Source: Adiantum capillus-veneris | Taxonomy: Eukaryota; Streptophyta; Polypodiopsida; Polypodiales; Pteridaceae | Assembly: GCA_014529385.2 (NCBI GenBank) | Contig: CM043960.1 | Span: forward strand, 27,729,896 to 27,793,895 | Length of the DNA stretch: 64,000 nucleotides | Reading direction: 5' to 3' | In this document: piece by piece, positions 20,829 through 31,120 of the stretch | Layout of the letters: every line of letters begins with the position of its first letter | Position numbering within the stretch: position 1 is the stretch's first letter | Position numbers and translations under genes: made by a program | Notes under the pieces: generated by a model | Seen by the model: the letters and a program-made list of their open reading frames with translations, nothing else | Databases searched by the model: none | Told to the model about the DNA's origin: nothing

Positions 20829-23800
20829 AGCGGGATTGCAGTGGTACAGAAAGAAAAAGGGTCTCGCCTGATCCAAAAATAGGTGAAGCATTTTCAAAGA
20901 GCTCCTTGGTAACAAAGAATGGATCAGTATGTTTTACAAAACTTGAATATTTGAAGAGATGTGATAAGCAATATGTGCATAATGTACAAACGTGCATGAA
21001 AAAGAGTGGGTTGCTAGAGCCTACTGAAAATGTTTTGGGTTTGTGTGAACAAGTTTCTTTTGTAGATACTATGGGTGAGCTTGATGCTATAATGAGGTCT
21101 AGTGTGCATCTTGAAAATGAAGTTGTGGAAGTTTGCTCTATGGAAATGTATCAAGTAATAGAAGCCTTTAAAGAAAGCCAAACAGTTGGCCCAGAAGTCC
21201 ATGTTGAAACTAAATACAAGAGTGTAGCAAAGAAGGTGAAACCAGTAGCTTCACCCTTACCACCCAACAACAGGGAAAAGATTGAACAGGCTTCTTTACA
21301 ACCAAGTTTGCGGAATCCTAAAAAGATCGGGCATACCTTCACAAAGGAGTCTTTTCAAGAGTTGCAGATTGGTTGCAAGGAGTTTCTAACACAGGAGGAG
21401 ACAAAGTGCTTCAAAGAAATGTTTTCAAAGCATGGTAAGGCTTTTGCATTCGAGCCACATGAGATAGGATGTGTTGATCCTTATATTGTAGCTCCTATGG
21501 TAATTTTCACAATACCTCATGTGCCTTGGAATCCGCGGCCTATTCCGGTTCCAAAGGCTCATTTGCCAAAGTTAGTAGAGCTACTGAATGAGAAAATCAA
21601 AATGGGAATCTTGGAGCCTTCTTGTGCTCCATACTCAAACAGGTGGTTCACAGTTCCAAAGAAGAATGGTTCTCTACGCTTCATCCAAGATATGCAACCA
21701 GTGAACAAGGTGACAATTAGAAATGTAGGAACAGGTCCAATTGTGGATGAATTTGCAGAGGCGTTTGCAGGGAGGGCAATCTACTCAATGGGGGATCTCT
21801 ACTCAGGGTATGATCAATTTCAGCTTGCAATCAAAAGTAGAGACTTGACAACCATGAGGACACCTTTGGGTTTGGTAAGGATGTGTACCTTGCCACAGGG
21901 AGCAACCAACTCGGTTGCACATATGATGAATGGGATGAATAAGGTCTTACGTGACTTTATTCCTCAAATCACAATGCCTTTCATTGATGATTTGCCTATC
22001 AAAGGATGTGAAGAAAGTGACAAAGATGAAGCTTTGGATCTCAAGGGATGTCGCAGGTTTGTGGTAAATCACATAAATGATTGTGATAAAATTTTGTCTA
22101 AGTTGGAAGAAGTGAATCTTACATTGTCGGGGAAAAAATCTATGTTTGGTGTCAATGAAGTGCTCATTGTGGGGCACATGTGCAGGCCATATGGTAGGAA
22201 ACCTTGTCCATCAAAGGTAGATGCCATCCAAAGAATGAAAGAAACATGTACTAGCATCACTGAGGTTAGAAGGTTTCTAGGAGCATGTGTCTTCTATGTT
22301 ATTTGGATTCCACATTATGCACATGTAGCTGATCCTCTTTATCAGCTGCTTAGAAAGAATCAAAAGTTTAAATGGACAGAAGCACATGTAAAATCCATGA
22401 AAAAGCTAAAGGAGTTACTCCAGTCAGCAACGACTTTGAGAAAGGTAGACTATGAGTGTCAAAGGCCAGTGATTGTGACAGTAGATACCAGTCCTACAGG
22501 GATTGGATGGGCAATAGGGCAAGATGACAAAGAAGGACACAGGTATGTGGTAAGATTTGGAGCAAAGGTACTAAGTGCTCGCCAAAGAAACTATCCACAG
22601 ATAAAGAGAGAGTTATGGGGTATGGTTACAGCCTTGAAAAGTGGAAAAGAGTACCTAATTGGTGCATGTGTGGTTGTAGAAACAGATTGTCTACCACTTC
22701 TTGGGATGATTACAAGCTGCTCAACACCAGAAATTGCTATGTTGCGGTGGATTGCCTACATTAAGTCCTTAAATCCCGAGTTTAAGCACATTGCAGGTAA
22801 AGACAATACAGTGGCAGATATGCTATCAAGGGCAAGGTATGAAGATGAGTCACAAATGATTGATGAGGGAGATGATGTAGGCACAAAATTCTATTCTATC
22901 TCTCATGTCAAAGGTAACAATGTCTGCATGACTAATTCACTTGAATTGTTCTTGAAAGATCTTTATGAAGGTGATTGGCTTTCTATTGGAAGGTACTTGA
23001 GTACTCTAACAAAACAGGATGATTGGTCTGAACAAGAATTCAAGAGGATACGCAGGAAAGCATATGGGTACTTTTTAAGGGATGGTTACTTGTGGAAGCA
23101 TCCTAAACAAAAGGGTGCTACACCACAACGGGTTACATGTAAAAAAGAGACTCAAGTAAAGCTCATGCAAGAGTTTCATGAGAGTCTATGGGCTGGACAC
23201 AGGGGTGTGTGGGCAACCTTCTCCAAGTTGAAAGAAAAATACTGGTGGAAGGGTATGTATAAAGATGTATCTCAGTTTGTAGAGTCATGTGTAACTTGTC
23301 AAATGTATTCGAATGTTCGACATCGTGATGGATTGCACCCTACATATCCACTAGCCATGCACTATAAATGGGTTGTGGATCTAGTCACGATGCCTTTAGG
23401 ACTCTGGCAGATGAGATACTTGGTTCTTGCACGAGAGGACCTAACTAACCAGGTTGAAGGAAGAGCATTAAGAGCTAAGACCACAGAAGCTGTGTGCAAA
23501 TTCCTTCTTGATGAGGTGATTTGCCGTTATGGTTGTGTGGGAAAAATCACTGCAGATCGAGGTGAACTGGATGCCGAAGAAGCAAGGGAGTTCTTTTCTA
23601 GATTAGGGATCAAGCTTTCTCTTACTACAGCTTACAACCCTGAAGGCAATGGAAAGAGTGAAAGAGGGCATCCTCCTATCATCAAAGCTTTGGCCAAGGC
23701 TTGCGAAGGAAGAGTTGGTGAGTGGCCAAAACTGTTACCATACGCTTTATGGGCTGATCGTACAACACATAGCTCAGTAACTGGCTACATGCCTGCGGAG

Positions 23801-24355
23801 CTAATGCATGGTCAAAAGCCAGTGATGCCGATTGAGGATACAATTCCCACATGGAATGTACTACCTTGGCAAGAGGGGCTTAGTAGGGAAGATCTCCTTG
23901 CATTGCGCATAAGGCAACTAGAGAGAAGACCTGGAGACATTGAGGCTGCAAAAGAACGACTCAAAAATGCAAGATTGAAAAACAAGGACTACTTTGATAA
24001 GCGACATCGGCTCAGGAGCAAAGCAATTGACAAAGGTGACTGGGTTTTAGTGTATGATAGTAGCCTTGATAACCAACACACAGTCATGCGTAAGTTTTCA
24101 AAAAGATGGTTTGAACCATATGTTGTAAAACATGTGCATGAAAATGCTACTTACAGCTTGTCTGAACTAGATGGCACAGAAGTAAAGATTCCCATTGCAG
24201 GAAAAAGGATCAAAATGTTTAAGAGAAGAGGAGACAATGATCCAAAAAATGTTGATGAGGAAGAAGAGCAAAACACAGGTGAAGATCAAAGTGAAAATGA
24301 AGCTCTGGAATCATCCAGTGAAGATGAAAGCAAGGAAGATGTACAAGAGGGCTGA
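20795..24355 (+). CDS. pol: Pol of element D: RT, RNase H and integrase
   Basis: The frame is open from 20795 and probably reached by -1 frameshift at 20810, giving about 1180 residues. RT spans about 21540-22390, with VPKKNGSLRFIQDMQPVN, the polymerase LPQGATNS motif and FIDD at 21980-21991 (Y to F in YxDD). RNase H follows (VTVDTSPTGIGWAIG, the ELWGM glutamate, TDCLPLLGM, AGKDNTVADMLSR). Integrase has an HHCC zinc domain (HESLWAGH, CVTCQ) and catalytic D (VVDLVTMP), D (ITADRGE) and E (NGKSERGH). A C-terminal region follows (KRWFEPYVVKHV, PIAGKRIKMFKRR), then an acidic tail. All catalytic residues are present. There is no chromodomain. The motifs recall fungal rather than typical plant Ty3 elements. 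Confidence 0.93.
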   Translation, partial: RNDGFWPSTIVKRDCSGTERKRVSPDPKIGEAFSKSSLVTKNGSVCFTKLEYLKRCDKQYVHNVQTCMKKSGLLEPTENVLGLCEQVSFVDTMGELDAIMRSSVHLENEVVEVCSMEMYQVIEAFKESQTVGPEVHVETKYKSVAKKVKPVASPLPPNNREKIEQASLQPSLRNPKKIGHTFTKESFQELQIGCKEFLTQEETKCFKEMFSKHGKAFAFEPHEIGCVDPYIVAPMVIFTIPHVPWNPRPIPVPKAHLPKLVELLNEKIKMGILEPSCAPYSNRWFTVPKKNGSLRFIQDMQPVNKVTIRNVGTGPIVDEFAEAFAGRAIYSMGDLYSGYDQFQLAIKSRDLTTMRTPLGLVRMCTLPQGATNSVAHMMNGMNKVLRDFIPQITMPFIDDLPIKGCEESDKDEALDLKGCRRFVVNHINDCDKILSKLEEVNLTLSGKKSMFGVNEVLIVGHMCRPYGRKPCPSKVDAIQRMKETCTSITEVRRFLGACVFYVIWIPHYAHVADPLYQLLRKNQKFKWTEAHVKSMKKLKELLQSATTLRKVDYECQRPVIVTVDTSPTGIGWAIGQDDKEGHRYVVRFGAKVLSARQRNYPQIKRELWGMVTALKSGKEYLIGACVVVETDCLPLLGMITSCSTPEIAMLRWIAYIKSLNPEFKHIAGKDNTVADMLSRARYEDESQMIDEGDDVGTKFYSISHVKGNNVCMTNSLELFLKDLYEGDWLSIGRYLSTLTKQDDWSEQEFKRIRRKAYGYFLRDGYLWKHPKQKGATPQRVTCKKETQVKLMQEFHESLWAGHRGVWATFSKLKEKYWWKGMYKDVSQFVESCVTCQMYSNVRHRDGLHPTYPLAMHYKWVVDLVTMPLGLWQMRYLVLAREDLTNQVEGRALRAKTTEAVCKFLLDEVICRYGCVGKITADRGELDAEEAREFFSRLGIKLSLTTAYNPEGNGKSERGHPPIIKALAKACEGRVGEWPKLLPYALWADRTTHSSVTGYMPAELMHGQKPVMPIEDTIPTWNVLPWQEGLSREDLLALRIRQLERRPGDIEAAKERLKNARLKNKDYFDKRHRLRSKAIDKGDWVLVYDSSLDNQHTVMRKFSKRWFEPYVVKHVHENATYSLSELDGTEVKIPIAGKRIKMFKRRGDNDPKNVDEEEEQNTGEDQSENEALESSSEDESKEDVQEG
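20804..20867 (+). promoter_or_regulatory. Probable programmed -1 frameshift signal between gag-pro and pol
   Basis: In the 34-base overlap of the two frames, GGGTTTT (20804-20810) is in the correct phase (G GGT TTT) for -1 slippage. Six bases later GTACCATTG (20817-20825) can pair with CAGTGGTAC (20839-20847) over nine pairs with one G-U. Loop bases GCGGGA (20830-20835) can further pair with TCTCGC (20862-20867), making an H-type pseudoknot possible. After slipping, reading continues into pol without a stop. Confidence 0.75.
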
Positions 24356-24400
24356 TCTTACAAAGAAATAATTTGGCACATACCAGAGGATGTGCAGGTT

Positions 24401-24413
24401 TAGAGGGGGTGGA
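24401..24413 (+). promoter_or_regulatory. Polypurine tract of element D
   Basis: AGAGGGGGTGGA sits directly before the 3' LTR and would prime plus-strand DNA synthesis. Confidence 0.85.
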
Positions 24414-25779
24414 TGTCGTGCTGTGACATGTACATAGTGGGAACACATGCTACAAGAGTTATCTTGTAACTTTTTAGATACATAATTATATTTCCTATAA
24501 TGTACATATGCATATGTAAGTATAAATATAAGCTTTCTATCTCATCTTATTATTTATCTCAAGGGTAATGTATTCTTACTTTACCATCAAAAAATACTAT
24601 GGGAAAAGTGTCAATAGCTCCACCTCTTTAACTTGGGGCAAAAAGCATTGATTCTTTCTTTCTACCATCTCATTATTATCTCACACCCTATTTAGATCCT
24701 ATATCTAGAGAAATTTCCAATCTATATATATTCTATGTATTTTTCTTATATTTCTTTTTAAATAGCTACTAGGAGGGAATCAAATCCTAGTGGGACACTA
24801 GGTGGCATGATTTCAAAGATACACTTATTTTAATGCATTATTGCAAGCATGATTACAAAACTTTGTCAAGGAGCAATGTCATGCTTTCATATGGCATGAG
24901 GTGTCCTTTGGAATCAAATGAAAGTCTAGGCTAAGGGGACCACATGAAGACTTTTGCTGCCAGAAATGGACCCTATTTTGATGAATTTTTTACACAAGGT
25001 TCCAATCCGAATTGGAAAATGATTTTAAAATGAAAATCGTAGCTAATGAGCTGAAGTTTCTGCCCATATTTTTACTTTTTTATTTGGAGCTACGGTTGAG
25101 GAGATATGATCAAAATACTGGACCCCAGTCTGCCCACATCATGCAGGGACAGCTCATTTCCAACTTTTCCAATTCCTGTTCACACTGGCTCCTCTCTTCT
25201 TGTGTAAACCCTTGGGGGTTCTCTTCACCTATAAAAGGGGACCTCTTCTTCCTTGGAAAGAACTCAAGCATTCAAGCCATTGATGAGAGGAATTCTTGAG
25301 GGAGTGAGTAGTAATGCCTAATTGTACTTAGCCCCATTAACATAAGCCCAAGCCTACACTTTCTCCTAGAGGAAAACTAGCCATTCTTGTACGCCATCCT
25401 TGGAGGATCAACTCTAATCAAAGAAGGTGTTGTACTTGGCATATCAATCAACGTTGAATTCTCCCCTCTTCTTCTCTCTCCCATCAATAATGGTGCCGAA
25501 GGGTTTCAAGTAAGATGTGTTCTACATTGATGTTTTCTTGATTTCTTGTTGTTTTCATTTTCATCTCTAATCCAACATATATATATGTACCTAATCTCAT
25601 CTCCTTAACCAAACCTATCTCTCTCATTCTTAGTAATTCATCCTCTCTAGGTTCTCTTTGCTACAGGTACATCTCTCCCCGCAGTATCCTTATTGCCTAC
25701 GGGCAAGAATAGGGCTTGGGAGGGAAACTTCTCATCTCTTCACTTCTCTCGTATCTACATTTCTCACATACTATCCTAG

Positions 25780-25998
25780 ATGAATAACCCACATGATGAT
25801 CATTTCTATCGCTTTCACTCTGTACGATCTATTAGAATTAACGTATGGATTAGCCGTAAAATACACTTTCAACAACGTATAGTGTTTCTCTTCGGCCCTG
25901 AAAGGCTCAATGAAATACTTCTATCACCGGATCCCATCATACTACCTCTCATAGACTATAATTTTTCTTTTGATGTAAGCGTAGTTATCTTGCTATGA
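25780..25998 (+). CDS. Small LTR reading frame a, 3' LTR copy
   Basis: Same 72-residue protein as the 5' LTR copy at 16519-16737, with no amino-acid change. Confidence 0.45.
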   Translation: MNNPHDDHFYRFHSVRSIRINVWISRKIHFQQRIVFLFGPERLNEILLSPDPIILPLIDYNFSFDVSVVILL

Positions 25999-26207
25999 AC
26001 CAAGAGGATTTGTACACACAATTAATCCCAATCACTAGGCAAAATATATATATTATGGTAAGCACAAAACTACAATTCCAAAGAACAATTCGTAGCCTAT
26101 TTGGTCAGCCAAGATTGAATGCCATTAACTCATCCATTAACCCTTTCATATTACCCATGATACGATATGACCATAGCCTTGATGTTTTCATCTTCGTATT
26201 GTTTTGA
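25995..26207 (+). CDS. Small LTR reading frame b, 3' LTR copy
   Basis: Same 70-residue protein as the 5' LTR copy at 16734-16946, again overlapping frame a through ATGA. Confidence 0.45.
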   Translation: MNQEDLYTQLIPITRQNIYIMVSTKLQFQRTIRSLFGQPRLNAINSSINPFILPMIRYDHSLDVFIFVLF

Positions 26208-26409
26208 CATTCTCTTTTGCGTTCTTTCTTTGTGTGTGTGTGAGTGCAAGAGAGAAAGAGTGAGTCTTCTTTGATTGCACTTCTTTCCAAACCCTAGTCT
26301 TCATGCATCCATGGTTTAACTCCTTCATATAGTTTTTGTTGAGTTCTCTCACAAACTCTCACAGCCATAAGCCCGGTGCTTTCCTGGCAAGACCGCAAAT
26401 TTCTCGACA

Positions 26410-26470
26410 GCGCCCTTGTGGCCAGGCATTTTTTTGCCCCTTATAGGCCAATCTACCCCCTAGGGTACTT
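26410..26470. mobile_element. Right half of hairpin element 1 beside the 3' LTR of D
   Basis: GCGCCCTTGTGGCC to AGGGTACTT, the natural right partner of 15047-15152 across the whole of element D. Confidence 0.85.
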
Positions 26471-26810
26471 AAAAAGCACAAATTTATTGCAATGGATTGG
26501 TTTTGCATCATTTATTTAAATGCAACCTTTTATGGAAATTCCAGTATATGTTCACACTCAAGGACACTAGAAAAGCTCAAATCAATTATGAAATGAAGTT
26601 TCCAGCAAACTATCACTTTCTTTAGCTCTACCTACTACACCCTTGCACCAAAAAGTCAAATTACATTGGACACTTGGTTTCACAATATGTTATTTGTTTT
26701 GATATCCTATAAGGAATTCAAAGCTTGAAATGACCAAAAAAAGATGTCCATAAGGATCCATATAAAATATTGATGCAAAACCAATAGGTTTTAGTAAATT
26801 TGGTTATTTT

Positions 26811-26971
26811 AAGTACCCTTGGGGGTAGATAAGCCTACAAGGGGCAGAAAAAGGCCTGGCCACAAGGGCGCGCAAATGGCCCATCCATCAGTTTTGGATG
26901 GGCCATTTGCGCGCCCTTGTGGCCAGGCCTTTTTCTGCCCCTTGTAGGCTTATCTACCCCTAAGGGTACTT
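26811..26971. mobile_element. Hairpin element 2, original copy
   Basis: Same 161-base foldback as 17550-17710. It lies between element D and the 3' end of the H3-like gene. The sequence outside its right arm (about 60 bases, to near 27036) is an inverted relative of 14995-15046 next to P2, so the two convergent gene blocks have related 3' flanks. Confidence 0.88.
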
Positions 26972-27131
26972 AAAATGCACAAATTTACTGAAATTGACAG
27001 CAATTACATACAGAACTTGAAATTACAAAGATAATAGACAGAGTAGACACAACTGTTGATCATATTGTCATTGGAAAGTCAAATCATTACAAAGATAAGG
27101 GTGTGCAATACAAAAAGAGGGGTAACTTTGG

Positions 27132-28028
27132 CTAATGCTCGAAGTCTCGTCGCAATCGTCGTGCAAGCTGCATATCTTTTGGTTGTATTGTCACTCGCTT
27201 TTCATGAATGGCACATAGGTTGGTATCTTCCAACACTGAAATGATGTGGGCCTCTGCAACTTCTTGAATAGCCTCTAGCGCTATTGCTTGCATTCTATAC
27301 TGATTTCCATAGCTTTGAAGCACTTCCTTCACAGTGCGAGCAAAGGGGGCGCGTCGAATCAAGAGCTCCGTCGTCTTCTGGTAGTGGTGGATTTCTGCAA
27401 ATGCCCTTGCTATTTTTCGGCGCCGCTGCGGTTGTCTTGGGGGCACTTGCACATTTGCTGGCGGGCGGCGTGAAGGCTTCTTGAAAAACTTAGACTTGCG
27501 TCTGTTTACATGCTTAGGGGCTGGTTTTGCAGCCTGTTCTAATTCTTCCTCTTCCCTTGGTTGCCGATCTTGTCGTGTGGGGAGAGCTCCCTTGCCTTGA
27601 GGCAATGTCTTCCCCCCAACGGCCACCCGGTGTGTGCGCGGTATTTTTTCTCGTAGCCATGGTGGCTCACTCTCTGATTCGGTGTCTGTATTGACCACTC
27701 GAGTCCTGGATGGTCCTGCTTGTGATTGGGGGCGCGACGGCTGCTCCCTATCGCACTCTGATGTTTGCTGGCCCTCTGCTTCTCTCCAGCGCTGGGCACG
27801 TTGCTTCATTCTCTTTCTAGGTGTTATATCTTGAGGAGGTGGAGATTCAAGAGTCCTTGATGACTCTCGTGCCCTACCACCATGCCCACTACCAGAAGAG
27901 TTCCTGGAACGGCCAGGTGTTTGTGGCCGTTTTCTTGTGCCTTTAAGCCATGACGGCTTCTCACATCCTTGGAGGGTGTTTTTGTTGGCAGGCGGATGCT
28001 CTTTCGCGGTTTGTTTGGTGCGCGCCAT
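27132..28028 (-). CDS. Histone H3-like protein with a very long N-terminal tail
   Basis: 298 residues with no intron. The first eight residues, MARTKQTA, are identical to histone H3, so H3 Arg2, Thr3, Lys4, Gln5 and Thr6 are kept. A tail of about 195 residues, rich in Arg, Pro, Ser, Glu and Gln, follows in place of the usual 40 or so. The last 95 residues form an H3 histone fold: [20 protein letters not shown] aligns with IRKYQKSTELLIRKLPFQR, then [20 protein letters not shown] and [10 protein letters not shown]. Loop 1 has the canonical H3 length, so it is not a CENH3 type. A TATA box lies 58 bases upstream. The frame is intact although the adjacent transposase-like gene is broken. It could be incorporated into nucleosomes or act as an H3-tail mimic; that is inference. 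Confidence 0.9.
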   Translation of the reverse strand: MARTKQTAKEHPPANKNTLQGCEKPSWLKGTRKRPQTPGRSRNSSGSGHGGRARESSRTLESPPPQDITPRKRMKQRAQRWREAEGQQTSECDREQPSRPQSQAGPSRTRVVNTDTESESEPPWLREKIPRTHRVAVGGKTLPQGKGALPTRQDRQPREEEELEQAAKPAPKHVNRRKSKFFKKPSRRPPANVQVPPRQPQRRRKIARAFAEIHHYQKTTELLIRRAPFARTVKEVLQSYGNQYRMQAIALEAIQEVAEAHIISVLEDTNLCAIHEKRVTIQPKDMQLARRLRRDFEH

Positions 28029-28085
28029 TTCGTTGGTAAGAGCTCACCTGTTCTTAAGAAATGAGTGATTTATGAGAGCATGCAA

Positions 28086-28093
28086 TATTTATA
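28086..28093 (-). promoter_or_regulatory. Probable TATA box of the H3-like gene
   Basis: Minus-strand CTTATAAATATTG; TATAAATA lies 58 bases upstream of the start codon. It is absent from the headless duplicate. Confidence 0.55.
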
Positions 28094-28167
28094 AGGGCGC
28101 ATTTAAAAAGGGCCCTGTTCACACTAATTTTTTTAAAAGAAGTATTATTTTTTAAATAAACATGTCG

Positions 28168-31120
28168 CTAAGAGTTGGACCCTGCGTTCACGTTTAGTGA
28201 CTCGCACAGTATCCACTTTGATCCTTGTCGCACTCTGCATCGCCGCCATGCAGCATGCTTGGTGGGACCTTGCGACATTTGCCACTTGTTGCTATGCTCT
28301 TGACGACTCCATTTGTGCACTTCAATAGCAATCTTGGATTGTCGCGCACGCTCCATTGTGAGCTTACGAGCAAATGTTGTGCGAAAAAACCAGTTGAACA
28401 TCTCCTCCAAATAATTGGATTGCACCATTCCACCACCATGTCGAGTATTTTTGAAGTACACTCCCCTTGCTCGATAATGGGACTTCTCCATGCCTTGAGT
28501 GTTAAAAATTTCAAGCGATCCATACTTGTGCATAAAAAATGCACCATGCGTAAACAAGATATGCTGTTCACATGAGCAAACGATCCACATTAGTAAATAA
28601 AAACAATCCCTTGTAATGAATACACCATGAATGACTTACCATGTAATGTGTGATGTTATTTTCACCTCAAGAAAGGGTGAAGACCTTGGTAAAATCCACC
28701 AAAGCTCTTGAAATGATTTCCGTTGTTCTTCTGTTGTGCTGTTAAGGCTCATAAGCTTGACCATTTTATCAAAATGGGCCCAAACTTACTTGCGCTTGTT
28801 TGCAAGCTCACCATTTGAATCATTGTCAGTAGTAGCTTTGCATAACTCCTTCCAAAGCTCCCAAAGGTTACCTGCCTGCTGGTTGGAGCTGCTTTGAGCA
28901 TCATATCGACTTGGCTTTCCTTGGGAAACTTTCTTCAAAAAGTGTCTAGCTTTTTGTCCACTCATTGACACTTGTTGAGCAATTTCATGGGCCTCCCCTG
29001 TGTTCTTTGCAGCAACTATAGACACATTTCCATCGTGACAGCCAATGGAATTCAAGAGTACCTCCACTCTTTCGATCGCTTCCTGGGACTTTTCCAACGG
29101 TTTCATTGTGAAAGCATAGTCAATGTGGAGCTTCAATAGCCTATCAAAAATACGCATGAATGCGTGTAATGTACAAAAATGTACATTCGATAGAGGAAAT
29201 CGAAAGATTGGATTCCAAGTGTGGTCCTTTTGATCACAGTCTGGGGCATTGAGCATGGGATATCTCAGAATAGACGCTTCCCATTCTCTACCTTCATCTC
29301 CGACATCATGACAATCTAACCCTTGTTCTCCATGCCCTTGCCATGGAAGCATGTAACTGGCCTTTGCAGTGCTCTTATGTGATTTTTGTCCATTAGGTTT
29401 GTACCCTCGAGTGCAAAATGGACAAGGCATGAGAGAAGAAGCCCCTTGTTTGCAGCCAAGCAAACACTTTATGGTCTTCAAATCCCCACCTAAGTGCCAC
29501 TCCACATCATAACTACCAAAGCCCTCAATCTCCAACTTCTGACCTGCAATTTGGGAGTGTATTACTTCTGTGATCCATGGAGTTCTCTCAAAACTCCACG
29601 AAAGTACTCCATTGGTCTCTTTGGGCACCTCAATAGCACCCAACCACCAAATGTCTTTCTCTGATTGCACACTAAAAGATAGGGTGGGATATGGCTCGCG
29701 ACTGAATCCCTTCGCTTGGTTTGCAGAAGGGCCTCGTTCATTAGAGTGACACTTAGCCTCTCTAACCTTCGGCCTTTCACTATTTGACACTCATCGAGTT
29801 TCAGCACAAAAATGACTTTTGTGCCAAGCACTACAAAATAAATAGTGCTAAGACCTTAAACTTCAGCTTCTATGAAAAGAATAATACCAAAGAAAAAAGT
29901 AAAGTGTGTCACCTTCTTCAGGTAACTCGTAAAATCTAAGCATGGATTCTTGAAGCCTTCTAAGATCCACGAAAATATTGTTCCACATTGTGTAAGGAAA
30001 GCCCTTATTCGAAGGTCTTATGGATTGTTTCTTACCTTTTCCCCTTGTCTTTGTTGCGTACGAAGCATAAAGGGAAGTTGGCATTGTGTCCTCACTGTGT
30101 AGGTATGTCCCAATGCGGGAGAACAAATCTTCGTCTGTGGCCTTCTTTGCGAGCTTGACCTTGTGAGGAACGGGAAATAGGTTTTCCACAATGCCATGTT
30201 CTTTGAGGGCATCCTTTAGGAGTTGAAAAATAGCCTGATAGGCTTTGGTACTGATTCCAGCCTCATCACAAGCTTGTTGAACGTCATCATCATTAACCAC
30301 ATTTCTTAATTTACGCATAAGGTCTATCCTTGGTGACTGCATCCTTAATGTGCTTACCTCCAGGTGATTGTAAGATAGAAATAACGTCCTCGGTATTGAG
30401 ACAACTAGTGAGAAGGTTGACTCGATTATCTTGGCTTGTTCCACCGCATGCCTCCTGGATGAAGTTTCTAGCAACAAATAAACATAAATGTTAGAAAATA
30501 GTGTGAAGTAAGAATGCAGCATGCAAGTAAAGACCAAATCACCTTGTGACTGTAACTCGTCGTTTGCGTGCTCCTCCGGAATGTGCAAGAGTTTCAATGG
30601 ATGAATACGGGCGTTTGCATTCCCTTGCACCAAGGGGTGTTTCTTTCAAGTATGTGATGGTGTTGGTAAGCTTCTGGATGTGGAACTCCTTTTCTTGCAT
30701 TTGTTGTTCAAGACTTTTAACTACCCTCTCCAAAGAGGCAACACTCTCTTGTAATGCCATCGTCTTGAGGTGAAGAGCTTGAAATTCGTGCATCCACATA
30801 TGCAAAGAAGCACCTGCACCCATACACAGCCGCTTGCAATAGCCTAACAAGCCTGCTTCTCCCCTCCCAAGAAATTGAAGAAATGTGGAAAGGCTATTAA
30901 ACGGTGGATGGAAGCGGCTTATAGGATCGTAAGGGTACAAATGGCCATCCACCCAAATGTCAACATTGGTCTCACAAGCGGTGCGACGTTCCTGTGATGA
31001 CCTTTGATCACCTTCACTAGTTGTCTTCGGTGCAAATTCCGTGGGTAAGTGAATATGTATGCTTTTGGTGTGCGGAGTACGTGGTGGTGGAAGCAAACCA
31101 TTTGTGATGTCTGTGAGCAC
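28168..31120 (-). pseudogene. Transposase-like gene of unit U, several exons, broken
   Basis: A start at 31120 (MVLTDITNGLLPPP) is followed by exons separated by GT-AG introns at about 30541-30473 and 29912-29831. Recognisable conserved blocks, in order: FVLKLDECQIVKGRRLERL, DIWWLGAIEV, VEWHLGGDLKTIKCLLG with CPFC, a segment FPLSNVHFCTLHAFMRIFDR, and near the C-terminus GMEKSHYRARG with KNTRHGGG. The spaced Asp (KLDE), Asp (GGDLK) and Glu (GMEK) fit an RNase H-fold DDE transposase, but I cannot name the superfamily. A frameshift near 29730 and an in-frame TAA at 28786-28788 break the gene. The last exon joins in an awkward phase. An additional small intron near 30358 is possible. Product, if intact, would be roughly 750-850 residues. 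Confidence 0.6.

Larger units (their letters stand above)
15153..26409 (+). mobile_element. Element D: young Ty3/gypsy retrotransposon, rearranged at its 5' side
   Basis: Two 1996 bp LTRs (15153-17148, 24414-26409) begin TGTCG and end CGACA. By eye they differ at about three bases, so insertion was recent. The element sits in hairpin element 1 with a GCGC duplication. Gag-pro (18453-20828) and pol (20795-24355) are open. After the 5' LTR there is no PBS. Instead 1279 bases identical (a few changes) to the sequence right of the 3' LTR lie between LTR and gag. The copy therefore cannot replicate as it stands, though its proteins might be made. Several protein motifs recall fungal Ty3 elements. 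Confidence 0.9.
24414..26409 (+). repeat. 3' LTR of element D (1996 bp)
   Basis: Begins TGTCGTGCTG and ends TTTCTCGACA, followed by GCGC target sequence and the right half of hairpin element 1. It has a TATA box at 25230-25237. It contains the same two small reading frames as the 5' LTR. Confidence 0.95.

Noticed and set aside
27132..28028. Centromeric histone CENH3
   Set aside because: The fold keeps EDTNLCAIH and a canonical-length loop 1; CENH3 proteins have a longer, divergent loop 1 and differ in this segment.
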